A stretch of DNA of 37,611 bases from Candidatus Brocadia sp. WS118 (GTDB lineage Bacteria > Planctomycetota > Brocadiia > Brocadiales > Brocadiaceae), in NCBI GenBank assembly GCA_007618135.1, contig PHFX01000167.1:1-37611 (forward strand). The letters are read 5' to 3'. The position numbers were made by a program, and so were the translations under genes. This document shows, piece after piece, positions 9,119 through 17,021 of the stretch (positions are counted from its first letter, which is position 1; each line of letters opens with the position of its first letter). Under the pieces are notes generated by a model. The model saw only the letters and a list, made by a program, of their open reading frames with translations, ran no database searches and was not told the DNA's origin.

Positions 9119-9669
9119 TTATTTTCATCCTCTGCCCATCGGGTGGGATTGTTAATGATATATTCACGGATGCGATTCAATTCGTTTTCGTTGCGGATGA
9201 TGTGTTCATAATAATTCCTTTGCCAGATATTAAAACCGGTTGTGTTACGCATTTTATTGATTCGTTTGGTAACCATTGATTTGTACTGTCCCATGATTGC
9301 ACCGATGGAACCAGAAGCAGGACCAATTGGGCGTCCTGTAGGGGCGACCCGGCGGGTCGCCCCTACCACGGGTTGGATCGTTTGAGCGTCCTCGTTTAAT
9401 ATAATAATCCCGTGAATATGATTTGGCATTACGATAAATGTATCCAATTTTACATTGGGACGAACAACATCTGTTTGCAACCATTCAACATTAACAATCT
9501 GACCGTATTCATTCAGTTGAATTTTTCCATCTGAAATGCTGCCAAATAAAAATTCGTTATTCCATGAACATATTGTAATAAAATACGCCCCTGCACGTCG
9601 GTAATCATATTCTTTCAGACGAATAGAACGGCGATGGTGAATTTTTGGGTTGTATTTCAGCATATTCAT
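9088..9669 (-). CDS. REP-associated tyrosine transposase (RAYT, Y1/IS200-like)
   Basis: A single-strand-DNA transposase of the HUH Y1 superfamily that mobilises palindromic REP sequences. It shows the RAYT opening KYNPKIHHRRSIRLKEYDYR, FITICS, the HUH motif in FIVMPNHIHGI, the catalytic tyrosine region NYYEHIIRNENEL and the typical IREYIINNPTRW ending. The start is uncertain: the frame is open to 9729, but family members begin near MLKYNP, so I use the Met at 9669. A 29-nt perfect palindrome with GTAG/CTAC ends (9338-9366) lies inside the coding sequence and encodes a GATRRVAPTG linker before the GSIGAIMGQ-K block. It sits between two decayed Fic genes. The window holds many GTAG-ended palindromes that could be its substrates. 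Confidence 0.9.
   Translation of the reverse strand: MNMLKYNPKIHHRRSIRLKEYDYRRAGAYFITICSWNNEFLFGSISDGKIQLNEYGQIVNVEWLQTDVVRPNVKLDTFIVMPNHIHGIIILNEDAQTIQPVVGATRRVAPTGRPIGPASGSIGAIMGQYKSMVTKRINKMRNTTGFNIWQRNYYEHIIRNENELNRIREYIINNPTRWAEDENNPENINQRKP
9338..9366. repeat. GTAG-ended palindrome inside the RAYT gene
   Basis: The arms GTAGGGGCGACCC and GGGTCGCCCCTAC pair perfectly around GGC. Its outer ten bases GTAGGGGCGA/TCGCCCCTAC are the same as the ends of the inner pair of the type B elements elsewhere in the window. Confidence 0.85.
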
Positions 9670-9812
9670 TTTGATTTTACATTCTAAAGCTCGTTCGTAA
9701 GATATTGGATAATATCCCATAAATGGCAAATGAGGCTTTACAAATAATCAGGATGTCTCCCGGTCAGTAAAGGGTCTCCTTAAATGAAGACTTTTTACTT
9801 TTACGAACCTCT

Positions 9813-10387
9813 TCACACAACCTCTTTTCCCTCACAGAGATTAATGAGTTCTGCAAGCGCCAGTATCCGGGCGCGCCTGCCGCTACCTTCCTGTACGACC
9901 TTCAAAATACCAGTCTCCCTAAATGTCCGAAGTAAACCAGCGACCAACTGGCGGCTGGGTTTTTGGTCGGCTGGAAACATAAGATGTACACCCTGAAAAA
10001 AGGGATGTTCAAACATCTGATCAAGAAGGGGTGCGGCATGCTGTGAATGTGTGAGTTCAATAACGCGTGCCTTTAGATTCTCGTACAGATCCATCATAGC
10101 CCTTGCTTTAGCGGTGTTTTGCCTTGCCTGTTCATCAGGCGCTGTGAGGAAAACCCAATCCACTGATCCTACGCATCATCCGTATGTCCAGGAGCACGCA
10201 GCCTGGCAATATACTCGTCCCTGTGTTCTTCAAGATATGCAGAAAGATAGAGCATGGGGCGAGAAAGTAGCTTTTTCTCATAAAGGAATATGGGGATGAG
10301 TATGCGGCCAATCCTGTCATTTCCTTCAAGAAAGGGGTGTGTGACCTCAAACTGCACGTGAACTATTTCATGGATGTGCTGATTCAC
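9813..10387 (-). pseudogene. Decayed Fic family gene (remnant 2, frameshifted)
   Basis: Two frames together read as one Fic protein. From 10387 comes VHVQFEVTHPFLEGNDRIGR followed by LYEKKLLSRPMLYLSAYLEEH; from 10163 comes DEQARQNTAKARAMMDLYE followed by a winged-helix-like C-terminus ending at 9813. The Fic motif is damaged (GNDR instead of GNGR), the N-terminal part is missing, and the segment between the two frames carries a stop and at least one frameshift near 10160. It begins against the 3' end of gcvH. The YLSAYLE-type C-terminus differs from remnant 1, so these are two different Fic genes, both lost. Confidence 0.8.
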
Positions 10388-10763
10388 TGATGGCTTGATA
10401 CTGGGCCGGATTTAAAAGGGCATTGAATTCATTCGGGTTGGATATCTCGATGTGTAAAAACCATCCCTCACCGTAAGGGTCTTCATTTACCAGTTGAGGT
10501 TTTTCCTGAATCTTTTGATTGATTTTGACGATTTTCCCCGAGAGCGGGGCAAAAATATCATAAGCGGCCTTTACAGATTCTACCACTGCGCAAGCTGCAC
10601 CGGCCATTACTTCCTTTCCTACTGAAGGTAATTCGACAAAGACGATATCTCTGAGCTGTTCTTGCGCATGGGCGGTAATACCCATAATTACCACTTTTGG
10701 ATTTATTTTCTTTACCCATTCATGCGTTTTTGTATAAAGGAGTTCGTTTGGTATATTCGTCAT
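10368..10763 (-). CDS. gcvH: Glycine cleavage system H protein
   Basis: The lipoyl carrier of the glycine cleavage complex, which shuttles the aminomethyl group between P, T and L proteins. The 131-residue product has the lipoyl-lysine motif VESVKAAYDIFAP (K65) and the usual TKTHEW opening and NEDPYGEGWF block. I start at MTNIPNELL because AGGAT lies 6-7 nt ahead; that ATG overlaps the gcvT stop as ATGA (10760-10763). The gcvP genes are not in the window. Confidence 0.95.
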   Translation of the reverse strand: MTNIPNELLYTKTHEWVKKINPKVVIMGITAHAQEQLRDIVFVELPSVGKEVMAGAACAVVESVKAAYDIFAPLSGKIVKINQKIQEKPQLVNEDPYGEGWFLHIEISNPNEFNALLNPAQYQAISESAHP

Positions 10764-11866
10764 AAACAGCATCCTGTCACATTTTTACTTTTATAAAATG
10801 GAGTCTTTACCACACGTGCAAGATAATGTGCGTTCCTGATTTGGATTTGTAACTCTTCCCCAACGTTGGCATAGGAGGATTTTATCAGACATAAGCCGAT
10901 GTTTTTATTCATGGATGGACTAAATGACCCGCTGGTGACCTTGCCAATGATCTCGTTTCCTTTTAACACAGGGTAACCATGGCGGGGGATACCCCGGTCG
11001 ATCATCTCAAAGCCGGCCAATTTCCGGTCTATACCTTTTTCCTTCTGTTGTAACAGCGAGTCTTTGCCAAGGAAGGTATCCTTATCGAATTTTACCGTCC
11101 AGTCAATCGTTGTCTCAAGGGGGGTTATCGTTTCGTCCATATCATTTCCATAGAGTAAAAGACCTGCCTCCAATCGCAGGGTATCCCGCGCCCCGAGACC
11201 GGCCGGCCTCAAACCATCCTGACCATTTTTATCCATGAGCAGATTCCAGAATTTTACCAGGTGTTGTGCATTTACAAAGATCTCGAAACCATCCTCGCCG
11301 GTGTAACCTGTCCTGGAAATGATCGTTCGGATGCCGTCCCATGCGAAATCGCCGAAGGAAAACCTCTTCAGGCAATCAAATTTTCTGCTGAGGGTATTTT
11401 CAAGCATATGCAAGGACATCGGCCCTTGCAATGCGATGAGAGATATTGTATCCGTTACATCCCTCATTTCTAACTGATAGGGAGCGGCATGCCTTTGGAA
11501 CCAGAAGAAATCCTTTTCTTTATTAGCGCAGTTTACTACCAGCATGAAATGGTCTGTGTGCCATTTATAGACGAGGATATCGTCAAGGATTCCGCCTTGT
11601 TCGTTACAGACGGGGGTATATTGGACTTGCATGTCTTCAAGTTTGCCAGCGTCATTGGTGATCATGTGTTGAATAAACGGAAGAGCCTTATCTCCTGCAA
11701 TCTCGAATCTTCCCATGTGGGATATGTCGAAAAGCCCTGCATTTTTTCTTACACGGTGGTGTTCGTTGATGATGGTATCATAGTGGAGAGGCATGGCGTA
11801 GTCATGGAAAGATACCATTTTTGCATTCCCTTTGAGGTGGATATCATAAAGAGGCGTTTTCTTCAT
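10760..11866 (-). CDS. gcvT: Aminomethyltransferase (glycine cleavage T protein)
   Basis: This enzyme releases ammonia from the aminomethyl-lipoyl H protein and passes the one-carbon unit to tetrahydrofolate. The 368 residues match the family. Visible blocks are FHDYAMPLHYD, GLFDISHMGRFEI, NDAGKL, DDILVYK, SRTGYTGEDGFEIF (folate and aminomethyl site), LRPAGLGARDTLRLEAGL and GKVTSGSFSPS near the end. It forms an operon with gcvH (ATGA overlap) and, 15 nt upstream, the cysteine-cluster gene. Confidence 0.96.
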   Translation of the reverse strand: MKKTPLYDIHLKGNAKMVSFHDYAMPLHYDTIINEHHRVRKNAGLFDISHMGRFEIAGDKALPFIQHMITNDAGKLEDMQVQYTPVCNEQGGILDDILVYKWHTDHFMLVVNCANKEKDFFWFQRHAAPYQLEMRDVTDTISLIALQGPMSLHMLENTLSRKFDCLKRFSFGDFAWDGIRTIISRTGYTGEDGFEIFVNAQHLVKFWNLLMDKNGQDGLRPAGLGARDTLRLEAGLLLYGNDMDETITPLETTIDWTVKFDKDTFLGKDSLLQQKEKGIDRKLAGFEMIDRGIPRHGYPVLKGNEIIGKVTSGSFSPSMNKNIGLCLIKSSYANVGEELQIQIRNAHYLARVVKTPFYKSKNVTGCCL

Positions 11867-11881
11867 GATGAAGGGCGGACA

Positions 11882-12253
11882 TTATTTACCGTCATATTTA
11901 TACCCGCAGGTAGGTTTGAGATGGAAAAAATAGTCATTTTCATTATAAGGATAGAGTGAACACATGTGTGGTTTCCGATCATACACCTTGCAGAGAGAAA
12001 GACCGTTTTCATCGTATTCAAGATGCTGGCATTTAAAGGATGCATGGCAGCATCGTCCGCATCGCAGACAATTGCCCTGCCGTCTTTCTAGTGAAGAATG
12101 AATTTCCTTTTTATTGAAAACATAATTCATTCTCCTCCACGCCTGCAACAAGATTGCTGAGCAGAATATATCAATTTTTTGTGTTACTTGCTGCATCTTT
12201 TGCACAAGGTAATGAATCTTTTTTATTTCCAGCTTACTGATTAACTCGGTCAT
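11882..12253 (-). CDS. YkgJ family cysteine-cluster protein
   Basis: A 123-residue protein of the Zn/Fe-chelating CxxCxxCC family (YkgJ). The motif C-LRCGRCC, then C-Q, then C-KVYDRKP-x-MC-x-LYPY and a last cysteine in PTCGY are the metal ligands expected in this family. The substrate and role are not known. AAGGGT lies 9 nt before the ATG. It is the first gene of the gcvT-gcvH run, 15 nt ahead of gcvT, but the sequence gives no mechanistic link to glycine cleavage. Confidence 0.8.
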   Translation of the reverse strand: MTELISKLEIKKIHYLVQKMQQVTQKIDIFCSAILLQAWRRMNYVFNKKEIHSSLERRQGNCLRCGRCCHASFKCQHLEYDENGLSLCKVYDRKPHMCSLYPYNENDYFFHLKPTCGYKYDGK

Positions 12254-12452
12254 GGATATTTACCCTTTTTGATATTTTGTTAAAGAAAAGGCCAAAAATA
12301 ATAATCATAACTCATAACAAATTTATAGAGCTCAGTCAAGATAAATGCCAACAAAATCATCACTCTTGCAAAATAATCCGTGTTAAACTGACAGAGAGTT
12401 ACAAAACAATTTGCATTTGAGTTCAAAATACCCTAAGCTATTTACAAATTTG

Positions 12453-12603
12453 GTAACAATTTAGTTTTTTGAAAAATTCCAATAATGGCCGATGTTTGCC
12501 GCGCAGTGTAGGGGCGAAGCATTTGCTATAATTGGCATACATGCATTCATACCCAAACTGGCAAATGCTTCGCCCCTACTTTTTCAAAAAACTAAATTGT
12601 TAC
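12453..12603. repeat. Composite MITE-like element, type B, copy 3
   Basis: The outer arms GTAACAATTTAGTTTTTTGA / AAAAACTAAATTGTTAC are perfect here. The inner GTAGGGGCGAAGCATTTGC / GCAAATGCTTCGCCCCTAC pair is at 12508-12579. It lies in the divergent space between the YkgJ gene and the gene at 12728; the remainder of this gap (12254-12452) is AT-rich with nothing recognised. Confidence 0.85.
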
Positions 12604-12727
12604 ACAAATTTAAAGATTTGTTACAAAGATTTTAGATTCCTCCGACCCCGCATGAAGCGTAAGAGGAAAAACTGTCGTTTGTACATTGGTTTTCTATCGT
12701 TAGAGTAACAGGTGAGGACCGTCAATT

Positions 12728-13225
12728 ATGATGCATATCGGCGCTAAGGGATCGAGTTTCCTCAAAATAGGGGCCGTGTTATTCTGTTTCATGTGCCTCT
12801 TTTTTGCAACGTATATGGCTTCCAGGTACGAGCATGAGAAGACCAAAACGGAAATTCAAGCGCATAAAGTAAAAGAGCTTGAAGAAAAGTACGAGGAATT
12901 ATCGATGATACATCAGGAGGTATTGCAAACTCGCACGGATTTGATCCAGGAAAAGGAACAATTGGTTGGAGAAATCACTATGCTGCGGAAAAAAAATATT
13001 GGGTTTGAAGATTGGAATCACACTATGGAAAAGGAGACGCCAGGTAGCGCGGTATCTGCGAGCCAGCAACCGATAGCTGATGAAAAGAACATGATTTCCG
13101 ATGTCAAAGAGGATTTGGCGACGGATCCATTACCGCCATCTGTCTCTGCGGATCAAACCCAGGCTGAAAAAGTTTCCGCGGGAACGCAAACCGGGAAGGT
13201 TGTGCCTGCCCAGATTCCCAAATAA
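12728..13225 (+). CDS. Membrane-anchored coiled-coil protein, unknown function
   Basis: The 165-residue product has one N-terminal membrane segment (about 12-30), then a charged heptad-rich coiled coil (about 36-90), then a low-complexity tail rich in Ser, Ala, Pro, Gln and Lys. I recognise no family. Two adjacent ATGs (12728, 12731) follow a GTGAGGA ribosome binding site. It converges on the TPR gene at 13317, which has the same anchor-plus-coiled-coil layout on the other strand. Confidence 0.65.
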   Translation: MMHIGAKGSSFLKIGAVLFCFMCLFFATYMASRYEHEKTKTEIQAHKVKELEEKYEELSMIHQEVLQTRTDLIQEKEQLVGEITMLRKKNIGFEDWNHTMEKETPGSAVSASQQPIADEKNMISDVKEDLATDPLPPSVSADQTQAEKVSAGTQTGKVVPAQIPK

Positions 13226-13294
13226 AAGAGGTATTTAATGTCGAGAAAAAACAATTATTCTTCTCCCCTCCGGAAATCGGTAAGAGAAGTACAT

Positions 13295-13315
13295 CACGAT
13301 CGGTTTATAATCGTG
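13295..13315. terminator. Possible bidirectional terminator hairpin
   Basis: The arms CACGAT and ATCGTG are separated by 9 nt, between two convergent genes. AT-rich sequence follows on the right. The short stem makes this a weak call. Confidence 0.35.
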
Positions 13316-13316
13316 G

Positions 13317-14474
13317 TTATTTATTTGTCTCCTTTAATTTTTCATACTGGGCAAACGATTTCCTGGCCTCTTCTTTCATGCCCTTTTTTTCATAAAGAGT
13401 GCCGAGGGTGTTGTGAATGTCTATGGTTTCCGGATTGAGTTCCAATACCTGAGAGTATTCATAAATGGCGTCGTCCAGAGCTCCTTTTTGCTCATACACG
13501 CGGGCAAGTACAAGATGAAGCGTTGCATATTTCGGATTGATTTCAATCGCCCGTTTCAAAATTTTGACCGCATTGTCTGCCATGTTTTCTTCGGTATATA
13601 CGATTCCAAGGCAGAGGTATGTCTTAAAATTGTTTTTATTTAAAGAGAGTGCATTCTCCCATAGCTCTATTGCCTCACTCTGTTGTTTATTGTAGTAAGA
13701 GATGATACCCATCTCAAAATAGGTATCAGGCTTTAAAACAATATTCATTTCTTCGATGCGCCGCAATTTGTCTTTTATGGTAACGAGCTTTTTCAGTGCG
13801 TTGGCATCCAGCATCCGATTTTTGGTTTCTGAGAGGATCAGAGAAGGAATGAATGCCTTTTTTCTTTCCAATGAGAGCGTTTCCTCCAGCATTTCTTTCT
13901 CTTCCCGAATGAAATCGGTCGATTCCTTCAGCGTTGTCTTCAGGTCGAGATTTTTGTCTTCCAGAACAGATGCCTTCTGTTCCAGCGCTGAGATTTTTTG
14001 CTCGTAATCGTTTTTTACCTGATGTTCTTTGGATATATATTCATCCTTGAAGCGATTTTCTAAGTCCGCAACTTGTTTTGCGTGTTCCTCTTTATGCATA
14101 TAATCATTCCTGTAGGACGTTAGTTTTTGTTCATAGTCGTTTATCTTGTCATCGTAAATGGATTTTGGTACGTATTCAGAGGTTAATTTTTTTTCATAAG
14201 CATTCACGGCATTCTCATATATCTTTTTTTGTTTGTCGCGGGTAAATTTTAAAGATTTTATTAATTCGTCTTTCTCAGCCAGGAGGTTGTCGTAGTAAGG
14301 TTTTTCCTTAAAAAACCAATAGCAAAAGAGCGCTACTGCCGAAACAATAAAGGCCGTAATAAGGATAAACGAAAGTTGCTTATCCGTTTTGATGAAGGTG
14401 CTTTTTGAAGAGGCGGAAACGAGCTTTTTGACATCTTTGAGACGGTTCAATACGTTTTCGAAGGGCAATTTCAT
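13317..14474 (-). CDS. Membrane-anchored coiled-coil TPR protein
   Basis: The 385-residue product has one membrane span (about 35-54, LSFILITAFIVSAVALFCYW), a long coiled coil (about 60-215), and at least three tetratricopeptide repeats in the last 140 residues (TYFEMGIISYYNKQQSEAIE; TYLCLGIVYTEENMADNAV; TLHLVLARVYEQKGALDDAI; IHNTLGTLYEKKGMKEEA). TPR domains are protein-protein docking modules; the partner is unknown. GGAG lies 9 nt before the ATG. Confidence 0.8.
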   Translation of the reverse strand: MKLPFENVLNRLKDVKKLVSASSKSTFIKTDKQLSFILITAFIVSAVALFCYWFFKEKPYYDNLLAEKDELIKSLKFTRDKQKKIYENAVNAYEKKLTSEYVPKSIYDDKINDYEQKLTSYRNDYMHKEEHAKQVADLENRFKDEYISKEHQVKNDYEQKISALEQKASVLEDKNLDLKTTLKESTDFIREEKEMLEETLSLERKKAFIPSLILSETKNRMLDANALKKLVTIKDKLRRIEEMNIVLKPDTYFEMGIISYYNKQQSEAIELWENALSLNKNNFKTYLCLGIVYTEENMADNAVKILKRAIEINPKYATLHLVLARVYEQKGALDDAIYEYSQVLELNPETIDIHNTLGTLYEKKGMKEEARKSFAQYEKLKETNK

Positions 14475-14528
14475 GTGGCAATGCTCCTATGCCTGTGTTT
14501 GTTGGAAATTTTAAAAAATTACATTGTT

Positions 14529-14571
14529 ACGGGTTTTTGCCCGTTGCATTTTAGCCGGATTTTAAAATCCG
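14529..14571. terminator. Hairpins after the ThiI-like gene
   Basis: Two inverted repeats lie in the 107-bp gap: a perfect 16-nt palindrome CGGATTTTAAAATCCG (14556-14571) and ACGGG-TTTTTG-CCCGT (14529-14544). Downstream on the minus strand the sequence is AT-rich (TAATTTTTT). Either could end transcription of the ThiI-like gene. Confidence 0.45.
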
Positions 14572-14581
14572 TGAGATACGG

Positions 14582-15646
14582 TTATCCAACGTTGAATTCG
14601 GTTACCGGCGATGGCTCGTGTGATATGTTGCCGGCAGAAATTTTCCTGAGTATGAGCTTATCAGCCTCTTCCTGGCCCATTGGAGTAACCTCTACGAACC
14701 TTTGAGGAGTGTCATTTTTCGCCTGCTGTACGGAAACTTTCGAGGTCGGTAAAACGTGAGATTTTCCGTACCGCGCCGTGATGCGTGCTCCAAGGTGTAT
14801 CTTTTCTTCCGTAATCTCGCCACGCAAAAGGGTAAGAGGTCCCGGCATATCGACCAGACTTAACAGAAAGTCTCCCTCTTGTGAAAGGGATTCGATTCTG
14901 GCGTTGTCCTCTTCGTTTCTCCCGACAATGGCCTTTGTTTGCGCGTCTAGCCTGAAATGTCTTCCTACCTTTAAAAGGTTAACGTCATTTACATCAGCGT
15001 CGCTGGAGCTAATCAAATCTCTCATTCGATGCGCGAATTCCGGGTCGGTCAGCAGGCAACCTCCTGCCGAACAAGGATAGTCCTTGATTTGGAACACATC
15101 GGCAAGCTGTATCTGATCTTTCCGGGAACGACCGCGGATCTGAAGAAGTTGATCCCTGTCCACCATGCCTGATTTCTCAGGAATCGTGGGCTCCATATGT
15201 TTGGCGCATAAAGGCCTCAGGACAAGCCCGGTAAGGTTTGCCTCTTTGTCAATGATCTTCATGGCTTCTTTCCGTTGTGACATGGGCCGCTGTCCCAACA
15301 CCTCACCCGTGATAATAAAGTCCGCGCCAATTTCCCGCATGTATTCGCCGGCGATGCGGAAGATGTTAATCCGGCAGTCGATGCAGGGATTCATATTTTT
15401 CCCGTAGCCGAACTTCGGTTTCTTAACCAGTTCAAGAAATCGTTCTGTGGTGTTAATGACCTTGATGGGTATTCCAAATTTTTCTGACACCTTTACTGCC
15501 TCAAGTTTGCAGCTTCCATGTGACGTACAACGGCAAAATACCGTAACAAAATTGAGTGCGATCACCTCGATCCCTTGCTGCTGGATAACACGGATAGCCA
15601 GGGTGCTGTCCAGTCCACCCGATAATAATGCTAATGCCTTTGCCAA
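14582..15646 (-). CDS. ThiI-like PP-loop ATPase (probable tRNA thiolation enzyme)
   Basis: The 354-residue product begins with the PP-loop SGGLDS (about 9-14) that binds and adenylates with ATP, followed by a Cys-rich block (CRCTSHGSC) and NPCIDCR, then a second Cys block (PCSAGGCLLT). The C-terminal 120 residues resemble the NFACT-R/DUF814-like tail found on such proteins. Relatives are annotated as tRNA 4-thiouridine synthase or tRNA (5-methylaminomethyl-2-thiouridylate) enzymes; the exact tRNA position cannot be told from sequence. The start is TTG, chosen because AAAGGAG lies 7 nt ahead. Confidence 0.75.
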   Translation of the reverse strand: MAKALALLSGGLDSTLAIRVIQQQGIEVIALNFVTVFCRCTSHGSCKLEAVKVSEKFGIPIKVINTTERFLELVKKPKFGYGKNMNPCIDCRINIFRIAGEYMREIGADFIITGEVLGQRPMSQRKEAMKIIDKEANLTGLVLRPLCAKHMEPTIPEKSGMVDRDQLLQIRGRSRKDQIQLADVFQIKDYPCSAGGCLLTDPEFAHRMRDLISSSDADVNDVNLLKVGRHFRLDAQTKAIVGRNEEDNARIESLSQEGDFLLSLVDMPGPLTLLRGEITEEKIHLGARITARYGKSHVLPTSKVSVQQAKNDTPQRFVEVTPMGQEEADKLILRKISAGNISHEPSPVTEFNVG

Positions 15647-15800
15647 GAGTAAACTCCTTTAATGACCATGAATTTCTGTTCTTGAACATTGATGTAACAG
15701 GTGTTGAAATTCTAAACCATTCTATAGGCATCTTTCAAATAAAAAATGGAATTTGACTGTTTCATAACATCATGTTAGACTATTTTTTTGGTTTATATAT

Positions 15801-15915
15801 TGTGAACGACAAAAGAAAGTAGTCATTGCGAGGGTCCTTCGTTATTACTCAGGATAAACTTTAGCCCGAAGCAATCTCTGAGGTATGGATTGCTTCGCTC
15901 TGCTCGCAATGGTAA
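15801..15915. repeat. Family D repeat with 33-bp direct-repeat head, copy 1
   Basis: A 33-nt block starting GTGAACGACAAAAGAAAG (15802-15834) is repeated exactly at 16815-16847 on the same strand, each time followed by GAAGCAATCTC and an inverted GATTGCTTCGCTCTGCTCG. The two copies flank the MEMO-family gene. The rest of 15647-15965 holds nothing else that I recognise. Confidence 0.7.
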
Positions 15916-15965
15916 TTTTATGAATAATAACTTGCTAAGTTTTTCTTGCCTGTTTCAAGGGTGCG

Positions 15966-16772
15966 ATGATACTACGACAACCAGCGGTAGCAGGTAGTTT
16001 TTACAGTAACAACCCGGACCAGCTGAAGGGCGACATAGAAGGTTTTGTGATCAAGGATTGTGATAAACAGTCCGTTTTAGGCATAATCTCCCCGCATGCC
16101 GGCTATACGTATTCAGGACGTGTTGCAGGGAATCTTTACTCAAGGATTAAAATTCCCGATACCGTAGTTATCTTGGCGCCCAATCATACCGGTTACGGGG
16201 TACCGTATTCCATCTGGCCTGGCGGGCAATGGCGTACCCCTATGGGAGATGTGAAGATTGATGAAGAGGTCGTGGAAGAATTAATCCGGGTATGCAATCT
16301 GCTTGAAAAAGACCGGGAGGCGCATTTGTATGAGCATGCCGCTGAGGTGCAGATACCATTTATCCAATATTTTAATCCCCATAGTGAAATTGTTGTGGTA
16401 GTTATCTCTGCGAGGGATATCGCAGACCTTAAAAATTTAGGAAAAAAGTTGTCGCAGGTATTACAGAAATTACGTCCCGGCGCCCTTGTCGTGGCTTCTT
16501 CCGATATGACGCATCATGAGTCACAGGCATCGGCTAACCGAAAGGACACGATCGCTATCGGCGAGGTTTTAGCCCTTAATGAGGATACCTTATACAGCAA
16601 GGTGCATGAAATGCGCATTACGATGTGTGGCATTTATCCTGCGGTTACCATGCTGGTATGCTCGAAGGAACGGGGGGCGAAGAGGGCAGAACTCGTCCGG
16701 TATGAAACCAGCGGTGACATTACCGGTGATTATGACCATGTCGTGGGATATGCCGGAATTATGGTAAGTTAA
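15966..16772 (+). CDS. MEMO family protein (AmmeMemoRadiSam system protein B)
   Basis: The 268-residue product matches the MEMO family over its whole length: RQPAVAGSFYSNNPDQL at the start, SPHAGYTYSGRVAGNLYSRI, ILAPNHTGYG, EHAAEVQIPFIQYF, VASSDMTHHES and a CGIYPAVTML block. The fold resembles extradiol dioxygenases, with conserved histidines in HAGY, NHTG and THHE. In bacteria it often travels with an AMMECR1 protein and a radical SAM protein; neither is next to it here. AAGGGTG precedes the ATG closely. It stands alone between two direct-repeat copies. Confidence 0.9.
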   Translation: MILRQPAVAGSFYSNNPDQLKGDIEGFVIKDCDKQSVLGIISPHAGYTYSGRVAGNLYSRIKIPDTVVILAPNHTGYGVPYSIWPGGQWRTPMGDVKIDEEVVEELIRVCNLLEKDREAHLYEHAAEVQIPFIQYFNPHSEIVVVVISARDIADLKNLGKKLSQVLQKLRPGALVVASSDMTHHESQASANRKDTIAIGEVLALNEDTLYSKVHEMRITMCGIYPAVTMLVCSKERGAKRAELVRYETSGDITGDYDHVVGYAGIMVS

Positions 16773-16813
16773 AAGGGAGCAGGGTTTAATCTTTTGTTAA
16801 AATACGATTTTAT

Positions 16814-16907
16814 AGTGAACGACAAAAGAAAGTAGTCATTGCGAGGGCGCTAGCCCGAAGCAATCTCCAAGATGTCGATTGCTTCGCTCTGCTCGTAATG
16901 ACAGGTA
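16814..16907. repeat. Family D repeat with 33-bp direct-repeat head, copy 2
   Basis: This is the second copy of the block described at 15801-15915, on the other side of the MEMO gene, and it lies in the leader space before the formate dehydrogenase gene. Between it and that gene is a small hairpin, GATTGAA/TTCAATC (16938-16956). Confidence 0.7.
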
Positions 16908-17021
16908 CCTGTACACTTGTTTAAGACGTTCACGATAGATTGAAAAATCTTCAATCGTAAATCTAAATTTGCATATGGTTTTATTTCTTTCCGGTTTGTT
17001 TAAGCGAGGAGAAAATAACGT

